NCBI RefSeq assembly: GCF_003865015.1
Contig: NZ_BHVV01000003.1
Location: 310,001 to 374,000 of the forward strand
Origin: Sulfurisoma sediminicola
GTDB taxonomy: Bacteria; Pseudomonadota; Gammaproteobacteria; Burkholderiales; Rhodocyclaceae
Reading direction: 5' to 3'
DNA: 64,000 nt
Below are positions 32,489-41,456 of this stretch, one piece after another (position 1 is the first letter of the stretch; each line of letters opens with the position of its first letter). The notes beneath the pieces were generated by a model. The model ran no database searches. It was given only the letters and a program-made list of their open reading frames with translations, and was not told where the DNA came from. The translations under genes were made by a program, and so were the position numbers.

Positions 32489-33337
32489 ATGAAGCGCTGG
32501 CTCCACGAACCCCTGTTGCATTTTCTCCTCGCCGGCGCGCTGCTATTCGCGGCATACGCCTGGCTCAATCGCGAGCGGGAGAGCGGGCCGCGCGAAGTGC
32601 GCATCGGCGCGGCCGAGATCAACTGGCTCAAGGAAACCTGGACGCGGCAGTGGCAGCGCCCGCCGACCGAGGAAGAGCTGCGTGGCCTCGTCGCCGATTT
32701 TCTCAAGGAAGACCTGCTGGCGCGCGAGGCCCGTGAGCTCAAGCTCGACGAGAACGACACCATCGTGCGCCGCCGCCTGGCGCAGAAGATGCGCTTCGTC
32801 ATCGAGGACACGGCCACGCTGGCGGAGCCGACGGACGACGAACTGCGCCGGCTCCTCGCCGTCGATGCCGCTGCTTACCAGGCGCCGGCGCGTATCAACT
32901 TCAGCCAGCTCTACTTCAAGACCGGGGCCGATGCGCAGGCGGCGTTGAAGCGACTCGCGCAGAAGTCTGCGGGCGATACCGGCAGACTCGGCGAGAACAC
33001 GCTGCTTGAGCGCGATTACGCCGGCCTCGATGCGGCGGCGGTGACGAGCGTCTTCGGGCCGAAGTTCGCCGAGCGCCTTTTCGCCGTCGATACGGGTGGC
33101 TGGCAGGGGCCGCTCGCTTCCGGCTACGGCTTTCACCTGGTCTTCGTCACCGCCCGCCAGCCGCCTCAGGCACGACCTTTCGCGGAACTGCGGCCGCAGC
33201 TCCGCGCCGAATGGCAACGCAGGCAACAGGCCCAGGCAAGCGAGAAGTACTTCGCCGAACTGCTGAAGAAATACGCCATCGTCGCTGACGACAGCGTGCG
33301 CCCCCTGCTCGGTTCCTTAGCGAAGGGGCAGCCATGA
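32489..33337 (+). CDS. membrane-anchored PpiC-type peptidyl-prolyl isomerase
   Basis: This 282-residue protein has one N-terminal membrane anchor (about 9-24) and a periplasmic part with a SurA/PpiC-like helical region (about 40-130, EINWLKETWTRQWQRPPTEEELRG) and a parvulin-type domain (about 130-240, INFSQLYFK, then FAVDTGGWQGPLASGYGFHLVFV). The family assists folding or turnover of exported proteins. The gene overlaps the next by four bases and heads a three-gene set with HupE/UreJ and DUF3604 genes. Confidence 0.82.
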   Translation: MKRWLHEPLLHFLLAGALLFAAYAWLNRERESGPREVRIGAAEINWLKETWTRQWQRPPTEEELRGLVADFLKEDLLAREARELKLDENDTIVRRRLAQKMRFVIEDTATLAEPTDDELRRLLAVDAAAYQAPARINFSQLYFKTGADAQAALKRLAQKSAGDTGRLGENTLLERDYAGLDAAAVTSVFGPKFAERLFAVDTGGWQGPLASGYGFHLVFVTARQPPQARPFAELRPQLRAEWQRRQQAQASEKYFAELLKKYAIVADDSVRPLLGSLAKGQP

Positions 33338-34319
33338 AGTGGCTGGCGTTCGCCCTGCTGGCGTTGTGTCTGAACTCGTCTTTCGCCCACGAGGTGCGCC
33401 CGGGTTATCTCGAGTTGCGCGAAGGCAGCGACGGCGCTATCGCCGTGTTGTGGAAAACGCCGATGCGCGGCGACATGCGACTCTCGCTGGTGCCCGAATT
33501 CTCCGGGCACAGCGAGGCGCTGTCGCCGGTCATATCGCGGCAGGCGGGGGGGCGGCGATCCAGAGCTGGCGCATGCGTCCGCTCGATCCCCTGCGCGGGC
33601 AGACGCTGCGCATCGCCGGCCTCGAACGCACCATGACCGACGTGCTTGTCCACATGGCCTTCGCCGACGGCACCACCTGGACGCAGCGCCTGACGCCGAC
33701 GCAACCGGCGGCGACCGTATCGCAGCGCGAATCGGCCATCGCCGTCGCCGGTGTCTATTTCAAGCTCGGCGTCGAGCACATCCTGCTCGGCATAGACCAC
33801 CTGCTGTTCGTGCTGGCGCTGCTGCTCATCACCAGCGGCGGCTGGAAACTGGTCAAGACCGTGACGGCTTTCACCGTCGCGCACAGCATCACGCTGGGGC
33901 TTGCGGCTCTGAATCTGGTGCGCGTCCCGCAGGCGCCGGTGGAGGCAGTCATCGCGCTGTCCATCGTCTTCGTCGCGGCGGAGATTCTCCACGCGCGCGA
34001 AGGCCGCGAAGGCATCACCTTGCGCGCTCCGTGGCTGGTGGCCTTTGCCTTCGGCCTGGTGCACGGTTTCGGTTTCGCCGGCGCCTTGCGCGAGATCGGT
34101 CTGCCGCAGGGGCAGATCCCGGTGGCGCTGGCCTTCTTCAACGCCGGCGTCGAAGTCGGCCAGCTGCTGTTCATCGCGACGGTCATTGCCGCCATCGCCG
34201 GTATCAGGCGTTACGGGCGGGGGCAATGGTCGCCGCCGCGCTGGGGCGGGCTGGTCATGCCTTATGCGATCGGCAGCGTCGCGATGTTCTGGGTCATCCA
34301 GCGTGTAGTAGCATTCTGA
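33334..34319 (+). pseudogene. HupE/UreJ_2-family membrane protein, frameshifted in a G7 run
   Basis: The first frame (from ATG 33334) begins with a signal peptide and an HEVRPGYLEL start typical of this family, then goes out of frame at a run of seven G at 33546-33552. The second frame continues from AAIQSWRMRPLDPLRG to the end, with membrane segments and GVEHILLGIDHLLFVLALLL, VTAFTVAHSITLGLAAL and the final segments of HupE/UreJ_2. One more G would restore a full protein of about 328 residues. Either a sequencing error or a phase-variable or dead gene. Family roles include nickel/cobalt transport or metal-related periplasmic tasks. Confidence 0.75.
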
Positions 34320-34351
34320 CGGGCAGGAAATTCCATAGAGGAGATGAAGCC

Positions 34352-36289
34352 ATGAAGAACACGATGTTGTGCAAGACCACCTTGGCGAGCCTGCTGGCCT
34401 TCATGTTCTCCCTGCCCGCGATGGCTCACGACGCTGGCCAGGCCGAGCAGGCCGGTCTGGACAAGGTGCACCCAGCCAAGCCGGGCTATTCGCCCTACGC
34501 CGGCCGCAGCTATCCCACCCGACCGCTTTTCGGCGATACCCATCTGCATACCTCCTACTCCATGGATGCCGGGGCCTTCGGCGCGCGCCTCGGTCCGCGC
34601 GAGGCCTATCGTTTCGCCAAGGGCAACGAGATCATGGCTTCCAGCGGGCAGCCGGTGAAGTTGTCGCGGCCGCTGGACTTCCTGGTGGTCGCCGACCACT
34701 CGGACGGCATGGGTTTCTTCCCCCAGCTCGTCGGTGGCGGCCCCGAAATCATGGCCGATCCACAGGGACGGAAATGGAATGAAATGATCCATTCTGGCAA
34801 GGGGGCGGATGCGGCCATGGACATCATCCGCAGCTTCAGTGCCGGCAAGATGCCGAAGGCGATCTTCCCGGTGCCGGGGACCAAAGCCTACCGCGGTGCC
34901 TGGCAGGAAACTATCAAGGCCGCCGAGGAAGCCAACGACCCCGGCCGCTTTACTGCCTTCATCGGCTACGAGTGGACCGCGAACACGGGCGGCAACAACC
35001 TGCACCGCAACATCATCTTCCGAGACAACGGCGACAAGGCCAGCCGCGTCGAGCCCTACACCACCCTCAAGCCCCTGGGCAGCGACAACCCGGCGGACCT
35101 GTGGAAGTGGATGGCCGCGTACGAAGACAAGACCGGCGGCAACGTGCTCGCCATCGCCCACAACGGCAATCTCTCCAACGGCCGCATGTTTCCCACGGTC
35201 GAGGACTTCGGCAAGAGGATCGACCGCAAGTACGCGGAGGAACGCATCAAGTGGGAGCGGCTCTACGAGGCCACCCAGACCAAGGGCGATGGCGAGGCGC
35301 ATCCCTTCCTGTCGCCCAACGACGAATTCGCGAATTTCGAGAAGTGGGACAAGGGCAATCTCGATGGCAGCGTGGCCAAGAGCAAGGACATGCTGCAGTT
35401 CGAGTATGCCCGCTCCGCGTTCAAGAACGGCCTGATCCTCGAGCAGAAGCTCGGGACCAACCCCTACAAGTTCGGCCTTGTTGGTAGCAGCGACGCGCAT
35501 ACCGGCCTGGCGGCGATGGAAGAGGAGAACTTCTTCGGCAAGACCACGCCGCAGGAACCCAGCCCTGAGCGCATGCACAAGGTCTTCGTCTCCGATCCGA
35601 AGAGCGGCATCAAGATCATGGACTGGGAAGTGTCTTCTTCCGGCTACGCCGCCGTCTGGGCGGCGGAGAACACCCGCGAGGCGATCTTCGATGCGATGTC
35701 ACGGCGCGAGACCTACGCCACCACCGGCCCGCGCATGGCGGTGCGCTTCTTCGGCGGCTGGGAATTCGAGGCGAAGGACGCCAAGCACCGCATGCCGGCG
35801 CAGCTCGGCTATACGAAGGGCGTACCCATGGGCGGCGACCTGCGCGATGCGCCGAAGGGCAAGGCCCCCACTTTCCTTGTTGCCGCGCTCAAGGACCCGA
35901 TAGGCGCCAACCTCGACCGCATCCAGATCGTCAAGGGCTGGCTCGACGCCAAGGGCGAGGTGCATGAGAAGGTCTACGACGTGGTCTGGGGTGATGCCGC
36001 GACGCGCAAGCCGGGCAAGGACGGCAAGCTGCCGCCCGTGGGTTCCACCGTCGATGTCGAAAATGCCACCTGGACCAACACCATCGGCGATCCGGAACTC
36101 ATCACCGTGTGGAAGGACTCGCAGTTCGATCCGGCGCAGCGCGCCTTCTACTACGCGCGGGTGCTGGAGATTCCGACGCCGCGCTGGACCGCCTACGATG
36201 CCAAGCGCTTCGGCGTGAAGCCGCTGCCCGGCACGACCATGGTGCTGCAGGAGCGCGCCTACACCTCGCCGATCTGGTACACGCCCTGA
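34352..36289 (+). CDS. DUF3604 protein, exported PHP-like metal-dependent hydrolase candidate
   Basis: This 645-residue protein has a signal peptide (cut after about residue 25, AMA) and then the DUF3604 family pattern: FGDTHLHTSYSMD (His64, His66), VVADHSDGMGF (Asp115, His116), FIGYEWTAN, NVLAIAHNGN and GLVGSSDAHTG. These His/Asp motifs match PHP-type metal centres. The substrate is unknown. GAGGAG with nine bases to the ATG is a good ribosome site. It follows the HupE/UreJ gene, and the same trio (PpiC, HupE/UreJ, DUF3604) is, to my memory, recurrent in proteobacteria. Confidence 0.82.
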   Translation: MKNTMLCKTTLASLLAFMFSLPAMAHDAGQAEQAGLDKVHPAKPGYSPYAGRSYPTRPLFGDTHLHTSYSMDAGAFGARLGPREAYRFAKGNEIMASSGQPVKLSRPLDFLVVADHSDGMGFFPQLVGGGPEIMADPQGRKWNEMIHSGKGADAAMDIIRSFSAGKMPKAIFPVPGTKAYRGAWQETIKAAEEANDPGRFTAFIGYEWTANTGGNNLHRNIIFRDNGDKASRVEPYTTLKPLGSDNPADLWKWMAAYEDKTGGNVLAIAHNGNLSNGRMFPTVEDFGKRIDRKYAEERIKWERLYEATQTKGDGEAHPFLSPNDEFANFEKWDKGNLDGSVAKSKDMLQFEYARSAFKNGLILEQKLGTNPYKFGLVGSSDAHTGLAAMEEENFFGKTTPQEPSPERMHKVFVSDPKSGIKIMDWEVSSSGYAAVWAAENTREAIFDAMSRRETYATTGPRMAVRFFGGWEFEAKDAKHRMPAQLGYTKGVPMGGDLRDAPKGKAPTFLVAALKDPIGANLDRIQIVKGWLDAKGEVHEKVYDVVWGDAATRKPGKDGKLPPVGSTVDVENATWTNTIGDPELITVWKDSQFDPAQRAFYYARVLEIPTPRWTAYDAKRFGVKPLPGTTMVLQERAYTSPIWYTP

Positions 36290-36301
36290 CGGTGAGTCGG
36301 C

Positions 36302-37168
36302 CTACCAGCGGAAGCCGAGCCCGATCATCCCGCCGTTGAAGCGCAGGTCGGAGACGAATTTGGAGTCGGGAAGGTTGTAATCCAGCACGCGGTAGGCCGC
36401 AGTGATCTCGCCCCAGTCGAAGGCATAGCCAAGGCCGATCAATCCCTGATACGTCGAGTTGGACTGGCCGGTGCCGACGTCGAGGTAGTAGGGGACAAAC
36501 CAGCGACCGTCGCCGAGCTTGGCTTGGCCGCGTACGCCGACGACGAAGTCGGTGACGCTGCCGTCAGAGGTCATCGTGCCCGTACGCAATGGCAGGGCGA
36601 TCGGGCCGACGTTGCCCGAGAAGCTCCAGTTGAGTTTCTGGTCAAGGGTCAGGTAGCGGGCGCCGGCGACGATGTTTAGGTTGTGACCCGGCTCGTCGAT
36701 GGCAGCATACTGGCCCGCCAACGTCCAGACGGCTCCCTTGAGGCTGAAGTCGGCGGTGAGGGCGGCATCACCCGGCACGGTGGGCAGGAGTCGGCCACCG
36801 ATGGTGAAGTGCTTGCTGCCGGTCTTAGTCTGTCCGAGGTTGAGGGTAATGAGATCGGTGAAGCCGCCCCAGCGTCCCTTGCGGGCCTCGAAGGTCCCCA
36901 TGAAGACGCTCTCCATGGCCTTGAGGATGTCGCCGCCGTCGACCTCGGCGTTGCCGCCGGTGGTCAGACCGGCGTTAACGATCGCTGGTGGCACGGAGAA
37001 GTTCGACTTGACTTCGAGCGACGGTAACCAGGCATAGATCGATGCACGGAACTTCCAGTCGTCGGCCCCGGACTTTGAGGATTGGGCCGAAGCCCCTAGA
37101 GGCGCGAGCAGCGCGGTCGCACTGAGCAGGGCGCAGGTCGCGCACTGAAATATGGAATTCTTCTTCAT
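36302..37168 (-). CDS. outer-membrane beta-barrel protein, unknown function
   Basis: This 288-residue protein starts with a Sec signal peptide (MKKNSIFQ... cut after ASAQ, about residue 27). Mature sequence shows amphipathic strands with aromatic ends (WKFRASIYAWLPSLEV, VWTLAGQYAAI, WFVPYYLDVG, FDWGEITAAYRVLDYN), ending in FRW, the terminal aromatic residue of outer-membrane barrels. The tail-to-tail stop with the DUF3604 gene is 12 bases away. Another in-frame ATG at 37174 is possible. Barrel topology is clear; function is not. Confidence 0.78.
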   Translation of the reverse strand: MKKNSIFQCATCALLSATALLAPLGASAQSSKSGADDWKFRASIYAWLPSLEVKSNFSVPPAIVNAGLTTGGNAEVDGGDILKAMESVFMGTFEARKGRWGGFTDLITLNLGQTKTGSKHFTIGGRLLPTVPGDAALTADFSLKGAVWTLAGQYAAIDEPGHNLNIVAGARYLTLDQKLNWSFSGNVGPIALPLRTGTMTSDGSVTDFVVGVRGQAKLGDGRWFVPYYLDVGTGQSNSTYQGLIGLGYAFDWGEITAAYRVLDYNLPDSKFVSDLRFNGGMIGLGFRW

Positions 37169-37591
37169 ATCCATCTTTCTTGGTAACGAGGTGCCTCGGG
37201 AAGGTGCGGCGTCCGAAAAATGCGGCATCGATCCGGATGCCGCCGACGACATGATACGCATCCTAGCAAAGGAGGAAGTACGCTGACTGCAGCGAACGTC
37301 AGCTTTCTGTAACCGCTAGCGACGGCTCAGGGGCGTCAACCGCCAACCAAACTTCCCGTCAGCAGTCGCTGAAAAAAGTCGGCGCTGGTAAGGCAACTGA
37401 TGAAACACCTGCACAGCAAGAAGGGGCAGGACAAAACCCTGCCCGCTTCGCTGTGGATGCGCTACAAGGCGGTCGAGCAAGAAACGCTCTGGTGAATCCC
37501 CTGCGCAGCAAGGCGGTCGAGCAGAGTACGCTCTCCTCGCCGCTGCGGATCCTCGCCGTAGCGGATGGCGGGGCGGTGCCGGGTGCGGACT
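37169..37591. other. 423-base intergenic region with degenerate palindromic repeats
   Basis: No convincing gene. The part near 37169-37265 is the leader of the barrel gene. Two 26-base copies of CAAGGCGGTCGAGCA(n4)ACGCTCT-like sequence lie at 37465-37490 and 37509-37534, 44 bases apart with four mismatches. The second is the core of a strong imperfect hairpin (GGCGGTCGAGCAGAG, loop TACG, CTCTCCTCGCC, about 37512-37542). They look like extragenic palindromic elements. Confidence 0.5.
37465..37545. repeat. REP-like palindromic repeat pair
   Basis: Two related 26-base copies spaced 44 bases; the second folds into a hairpin with AGAG/CTCT, GAG/CTC and GGCGG/CCGC(T) arms, interrupted by one mismatch and one bulge. 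It lies downstream of dgkA, on the non-coding side, a usual place for such elements. Confidence 0.45.
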
Positions 37592-37993
37592 CTAGCCGAA
37601 CAGCACCAGCGTCCAGACCGCGCAGACGTTGAGCAGGGCGAGCAGCACCGCCGCGCTGCCGATGTCCTTGGCGCGCTTGGCGAGGCGGTGACGATCGAGC
37701 GAGATGCGGTCGACGGCGGCCTCGATAGCGGAATTGACGAGTTCGACGATTAGCACCAGCAGCACGGCTCCGATCATCAATGCGTGGCCGATGCCGTTGG
37801 CGGGCAGCCACAATGCGAGCGGGATCAGCAGCAGCGCCAGCCAGACTTCCTGGCGGAAGGCATCCTCGTGGCGGTAGGCCGCCTCGAGGCCGGCGATCGA
37901 GTAGAACAGCGCGTTCCAGACGCGGGCGAGGCCGGTCTTGCCCTTGAACGGACTCTCGTGGGCGTGGCTGGCCTGGGGCTCGGGCGGGGTCAT
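37592..37993 (-). CDS. dgkA: diacylglycerol kinase
   Basis: This 133-residue inner-membrane protein phosphorylates diacylglycerol to phosphatidate. It has an N-terminal amphipathic helix (LARVWNALFYSIAGLEAAYRHE), three membrane helices and the catalytic ELVNSAIEAAVDR motif followed by RAKDIGSAAVLLALL, as in E. coli DgkA. The ATG overlaps the stop of the upstream glycosyltransferase by four bases. Recycling of diacylglycerol next to a sugar-lipid glycosyltransferase is functionally coherent. Confidence 0.93.
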   Translation of the reverse strand: MTPPEPQASHAHESPFKGKTGLARVWNALFYSIAGLEAAYRHEDAFRQEVWLALLLIPLALWLPANGIGHALMIGAVLLVLIVELVNSAIEAAVDRISLDRHRLAKRAKDIGSAAVLLALLNVCAVWTLVLFG

Positions 37994-39171
37994 GCGGCCG
38001 ATGTTACCAGCGAGCGATAGAGGCCGGCGAGCTGGCGCGCGCGCGCCGGCGCGGCCCATTCCAGCGCGTAGTCGCGGGCCTCGGCCGCCAGGGTATCGAG
38101 CTGGTAGCGATTGCCGATGAGGGTTGCCAGGCCGTTGCCGAAGGCGACCGGGTCGTCCGGTGCGATGACGGCGCCGCGCCGGGGATCCAGGATGTCGCGG
38201 GTGCCCATCTCGGCCAGGGCGTAGACCGGCAGTCCGGCGGCCATGGCTTCGAGCAGCACCAGGCCCTGGGTTTCGGTGCGCGAGGCGAAGGCGAAGACGT
38301 CGGCGGCGGCGTAGCAGTCCGGCAGTTCGGTCTGTCGATCGAGGTAGCCGACGAAGCGGACATTGCCGTCGAGTCCGGCACCAGTCGCCTGGCGCCGCAG
38401 GGCGGGCAGGGCGGGGCCCTCGCCGGCAATGACCAGCAGCAGGTCGGGATGAATCTTGACGGCCGTGGCCATGGCGTCGATGAGGAAGGCGATGTTCTTT
38501 TCAAAGGCGACGCGACCGACGAAGAGCGCGACGGGGCGCTCGGCGGGAATGTCATGGCGGCTGCGGAATGCCGCGCCATCGCCGGTGGCGAAGCTGTGCA
38601 CCGGGATGCCGGTGGGCAGGACGTGCAGCGGTGCGGTCACGCCGTAGCCGGTGAGGGTGTCGTGCATGGCGCGCGAGGGCACGACGACGGCATCGAGGTC
38701 GTTGCATTGGCCCCGGGCGAGTCGTCGCGCCGCGGCCTTGAGCCATGGCCGCGGCAGCGCCGGCAGGTAGTGGGCGATGTATTCCTCGAAATGGGTATGG
38801 TAGGTGGCGAGCACCGGAATTCTGTGGGTGCGTGCGGTGCGCGTGCCGGCGTAGTGCGCGGCGAAGGGCGTCTGCACATGGATCAGGTCGACGCCATCGG
38901 CGGCGAGGTGGTGGGCGGTGTGGCGCAATGGCTGCCAGTGCATCAGGCGGTCCTCGGGGTCGAAAGGCACGCGCCGCGAGGGAATGCGCCAGGTGGCCGG
39001 CGCGTCGTGGCGCTGCGGATAGGCCGGCGCGATCAGGCGGACATGGATGCCCTCGGCGGCGAGGTCGGCGCGGAAGGTCTCGATCGAGGTCGAGACGCCG
39101 TTGATGCGGGGAAAATACACGTCCGAAATCATGAGGACGCGCAGGAAGCGGTTGGGGTGGCGTCGATACAT
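37990..39171 (-). CDS. second GT4-family glycosyltransferase, divergent from pstS
   Basis: This 393-residue GT-B glycosyltransferase has VLMISDVYFPRINGVSTSIETF at the start, FVGRVAFEKNIAFLIDAM and ASRTETQGLVLLEAMAAGLPV (EX7E) near the end. It resembles the 26148 gene, so the two are probably relatives. Its stop overlaps the dgkA start, forming an operon. The start is divergent to pstS, and the PHO box (39258-39275) lies 87 bases upstream, so PhoB could also control it. A glycolipid synthase is inferred from dgkA and pst. An alternative start is the internal ATG of MISDVYFP. Confidence 0.82.
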   Translation of the reverse strand: MYRRHPNRFLRVLMISDVYFPRINGVSTSIETFRADLAAEGIHVRLIAPAYPQRHDAPATWRIPSRRVPFDPEDRLMHWQPLRHTAHHLAADGVDLIHVQTPFAAHYAGTRTARTHRIPVLATYHTHFEEYIAHYLPALPRPWLKAAARRLARGQCNDLDAVVVPSRAMHDTLTGYGVTAPLHVLPTGIPVHSFATGDGAAFRSRHDIPAERPVALFVGRVAFEKNIAFLIDAMATAVKIHPDLLLVIAGEGPALPALRRQATGAGLDGNVRFVGYLDRQTELPDCYAAADVFAFASRTETQGLVLLEAMAAGLPVYALAEMGTRDILDPRRGAVIAPDDPVAFGNGLATLIGNRYQLDTLAAEARDYALEWAAPARARQLAGLYRSLVTSAA

Positions 39172-39257
39172 GGCGCCCACCTTGCCTGCGCCATGTTTCG
39201 TGCATATGACAGGCGCCGGCTTGGCGATCTCGTGGCCCGGGCGGGAAATTCGGGCCG

Positions 39258-39275
39258 TTGTCACAAAGCTGTCAC
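39258..39275 (+). promoter_or_regulatory. PHO box of pstS
   Basis: TTGTCACAAAGCTGTCAC contains two TGTCAC half-sites spaced exactly 11 bases, close to the PhoB consensus. TAAAGT at 39286-39291 lies 10 bases beyond, in the place of a -10 element for PhoB-activated promoters that lack a proper -35. It sits between the divergent glycosyltransferase and pstS genes. Confidence 0.82.
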
Positions 39276-39356
39276 ACGCCGTTGCTAAAGTTGCGCTCCG
39301 CAAAAAGTCATAATTTGTGCTCTGCAAAATTCATGAAATTCTCCAAGGAGATCAAG

Positions 39357-40403
39357 ATGTTGAAAACGGTTCAGCGGTTCGCTCTGCCCCTCGTCGCCGC
39401 GACCTTCGCCTTTGCTTCCGCCGCTCAGGCGGCGGAAATCACCGGCGCCGGCGCTTCCTTCCCGGCCCCCATCTACGCCAAATGGGCCGACGGCTATCAG
39501 AAGGCCACCGGCAACAGAATCAACTATCAGTCGATCGGCTCCGGCGGCGGCATCAAGCAGATCACTGCCAAGACCGTCGATTTCGGCGCGTCCGACATGC
39601 CGCTCAAGCAGGCGGACCTCGACAAGGACGGCCTGATGCAGTTCCCGACGGTGATCGGCGGCGTGGTGCCCGTGGTCAACGTCGCCGGCATCAAGCCGGG
39701 CGACCTGCGCCTGACTGGTCCGGTGCTGGCCGACATCTACCTCGGCAAGATCGCCAAGTGGAACGACAAGGTCATCGCCGAGCTGAACCCGAAACTGGCG
39801 CTTCCGGATCAGGCCATCGCGGTGGTGCGCCGCGCCGACGGCTCGGGCACGACCTTCATCTTCACCAACTATCTCTCCAAAGTCAGCGAGGAGTGGAAGA
39901 GCAAGGTCGGCGAAGGCACGGCCGTGCAGTGGCCGCAGGGCCTCGGCGGCAAGGGCAACGAGGGCGTTTCGGCCTTCGTCCAGCGCGTCGCCGGTGCGAT
40001 CGGCTATGTCGAGTATGCCTACGCCAAGCAGAACAAGCTGGCCCACGCCGTCATGAAGAACGCGGCCGGCAATTTCGTCGCCCCGGACGACGCGACCTTC
40101 AAGGCCGCTGCCGCCGGCGCCGACTGGAACAAGTCGGCCTTCGGCGAGATCCTGACCAACCAGGCCGGCAAGGATTCGTGGCCGATCACCGGCGCGACCT
40201 TCATCCTGATGCACAAGGTGCAGGCCAAGCCCGAGCAGGGCGCCGAAGTACTCAAGTTCTTCGAGTGGAGCTACAAGAACGGCGCCAAGATGGCCGAGGA
40301 CCTCGATTACGTGCCGCTGCCCGAGTCCACCGTCAAGCTGATCCACAACGCCTGGACCCAGATCAAGGATGGCGCCGGCAAGTCGGTTTGGACTGGCAAG
40401 TAA
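39357..40403 (+). CDS. pstS: phosphate ABC transporter, periplasmic binding protein
   Basis: This 348-residue periplasmic protein has a signal peptide (cut after about residue 25, AQA) and the PstS pattern [39 protein letters not shown] and [19 protein letters not shown]. It binds inorganic phosphate and delivers it to PstCA. ATG at 39357 is preceded by AAGGAG. Regulation by phosphate is shown by the PHO box. A strong hairpin follows the gene. Confidence 0.96.
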   Translation: MLKTVQRFALPLVAATFAFASAAQAAEITGAGASFPAPIYAKWADGYQKATGNRINYQSIGSGGGIKQITAKTVDFGASDMPLKQADLDKDGLMQFPTVIGGVVPVVNVAGIKPGDLRLTGPVLADIYLGKIAKWNDKVIAELNPKLALPDQAIAVVRRADGSGTTFIFTNYLSKVSEEWKSKVGEGTAVQWPQGLGGKGNEGVSAFVQRVAGAIGYVEYAYAKQNKLAHAVMKNAAGNFVAPDDATFKAAAAGADWNKSAFGEILTNQAGKDSWPITGATFILMHKVQAKPEQGAEVLKFFEWSYKNGAKMAEDLDYVPLPESTVKLIHNAWTQIKDGAGKSVWTGK

Positions 40404-40432
40404 GCCAAGGCACACTAGAATAGTTGCCTGAC

Positions 40433-40466
40433 GACGCACCCGCGCCATCCCTGGCGCGGGTGCGTC
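40433..40466 (+). terminator. perfect 15-bp hairpin between pstS and pstC
   Basis: GACGCACCCGCGCCA and TGGCGCGGGTGCGTC are exactly complementary with a TCCC loop. No U-run follows, so it is more likely an RNA-stabilising or partial attenuating stem that keeps pstS mRNA above pstCAB than a full terminator. It also shows that the upstream TTG start for pstC at 40424 would be buried in the stem. Confidence 0.75.
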
Positions 40467-40486
40467 AACTGGAACCAGACTTCGAC

Positions 40487-41446
40487 ATGAGTTCGCGCAG
40501 CCTGATCGGCGGTCGCCGTGACATCGGCGACATCATCTTCTTCAACGTGACGCGCCTGTTCGCGTTGCTGTCGCTGCTGCTCATGGCGGGCATCATCGTC
40601 GCGCTGGCCATCGGTGCATGGCCGGCGATCCTCAAGTTCGGCACGCGCTTTCTCGTCACGCAGGAGTGGAATCCGCCGGCCGAGCAATTCGGCGCCCTGG
40701 TGCCGATCTACGGCACCATCGTCACCTCGCTGGTCGCATTGATCATCGCGGTGCCGGTCTCGTTCGGCATCGCCCTGTTTCTCACGGAACTGTCGCCGGT
40801 GTGGCTGCGCCGCCCGCTGGGCATCGCCATCGAACTGCTCGCCGCGATCCCGTCCATCGTCTACGGCATGTGGGGGCTGCTGATCTTCGCGCCGATCTTC
40901 GCCCAGTACGGCCAGCCTTTCCTGACGGCCACGCTGGGACACATTCCCTTCCTCGGGGCCCTGTTCGCCGGTCCGCCGCTGGGCATCGGCATCCTCGCGG
41001 CGGGCATCATCCTCGCCATCATGATCATTCCCTTCATCGCCTCGGTGATGCGCGACGTCTTCGACGTCACGCCGGCGATGCTCAAGGAATCCGCCTACGG
41101 GGTAGGCTCGACCACTTGGGAGGTGGTCTGGAACGTGGTGCTGCCCTACACCAAGGTCGGCGTCATCGGCGGCATCATGCTCGGCCTCGGCCGCGCGCTC
41201 GGCGAAACCATGGCCGTGACCTTCGTCATCGGCAACACCAACCTGATCAGCGGCATCTCGCTCTACGCGCCGGGCACCAGCATCACCGCCACGCTCGCCA
41301 ACGAGTTCGCCGAGGCGACGCCGGGCCTCTATACCGCGGCGCTGATGGAACTGGGCCTGATCCTCTTCGTCATCACCCTCGCGGTGCTGGTGTTCTCCAA
41401 ACTCCTCCTGCTGCGCCTGGCTCGCCAGGAAGGCACCAAGACCTGA
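40487..41446 (+). CDS. pstC: phosphate ABC transporter permease PstC
   Basis: This 319-residue permease has about six membrane segments. ATG at 40487 is preferred to a TTG at 40424, which lies within the hairpin. It contains the binding-protein-dependent transport loop near [38 protein letters not shown]. Together with PstA it forms the channel for phosphate. Confidence 0.93.
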   Translation: MSSRSLIGGRRDIGDIIFFNVTRLFALLSLLLMAGIIVALAIGAWPAILKFGTRFLVTQEWNPPAEQFGALVPIYGTIVTSLVALIIAVPVSFGIALFLTELSPVWLRRPLGIAIELLAAIPSIVYGMWGLLIFAPIFAQYGQPFLTATLGHIPFLGALFAGPPLGIGILAAGIILAIMIIPFIASVMRDVFDVTPAMLKESAYGVGSTTWEVVWNVVLPYTKVGVIGGIMLGLGRALGETMAVTFVIGNTNLISGISLYAPGTSITATLANEFAEATPGLYTAALMELGLILFVITLAVLVFSKLLLLRLARQEGTKT

Positions 41447-41456
41447 GGGCCGCGCC

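Noticed and set aside
40424-40486. TTG start for pstC
   Set aside because: The start would lie before a perfect hairpin and adds residues not expected for PstC; ATG 40487 is a better fit.
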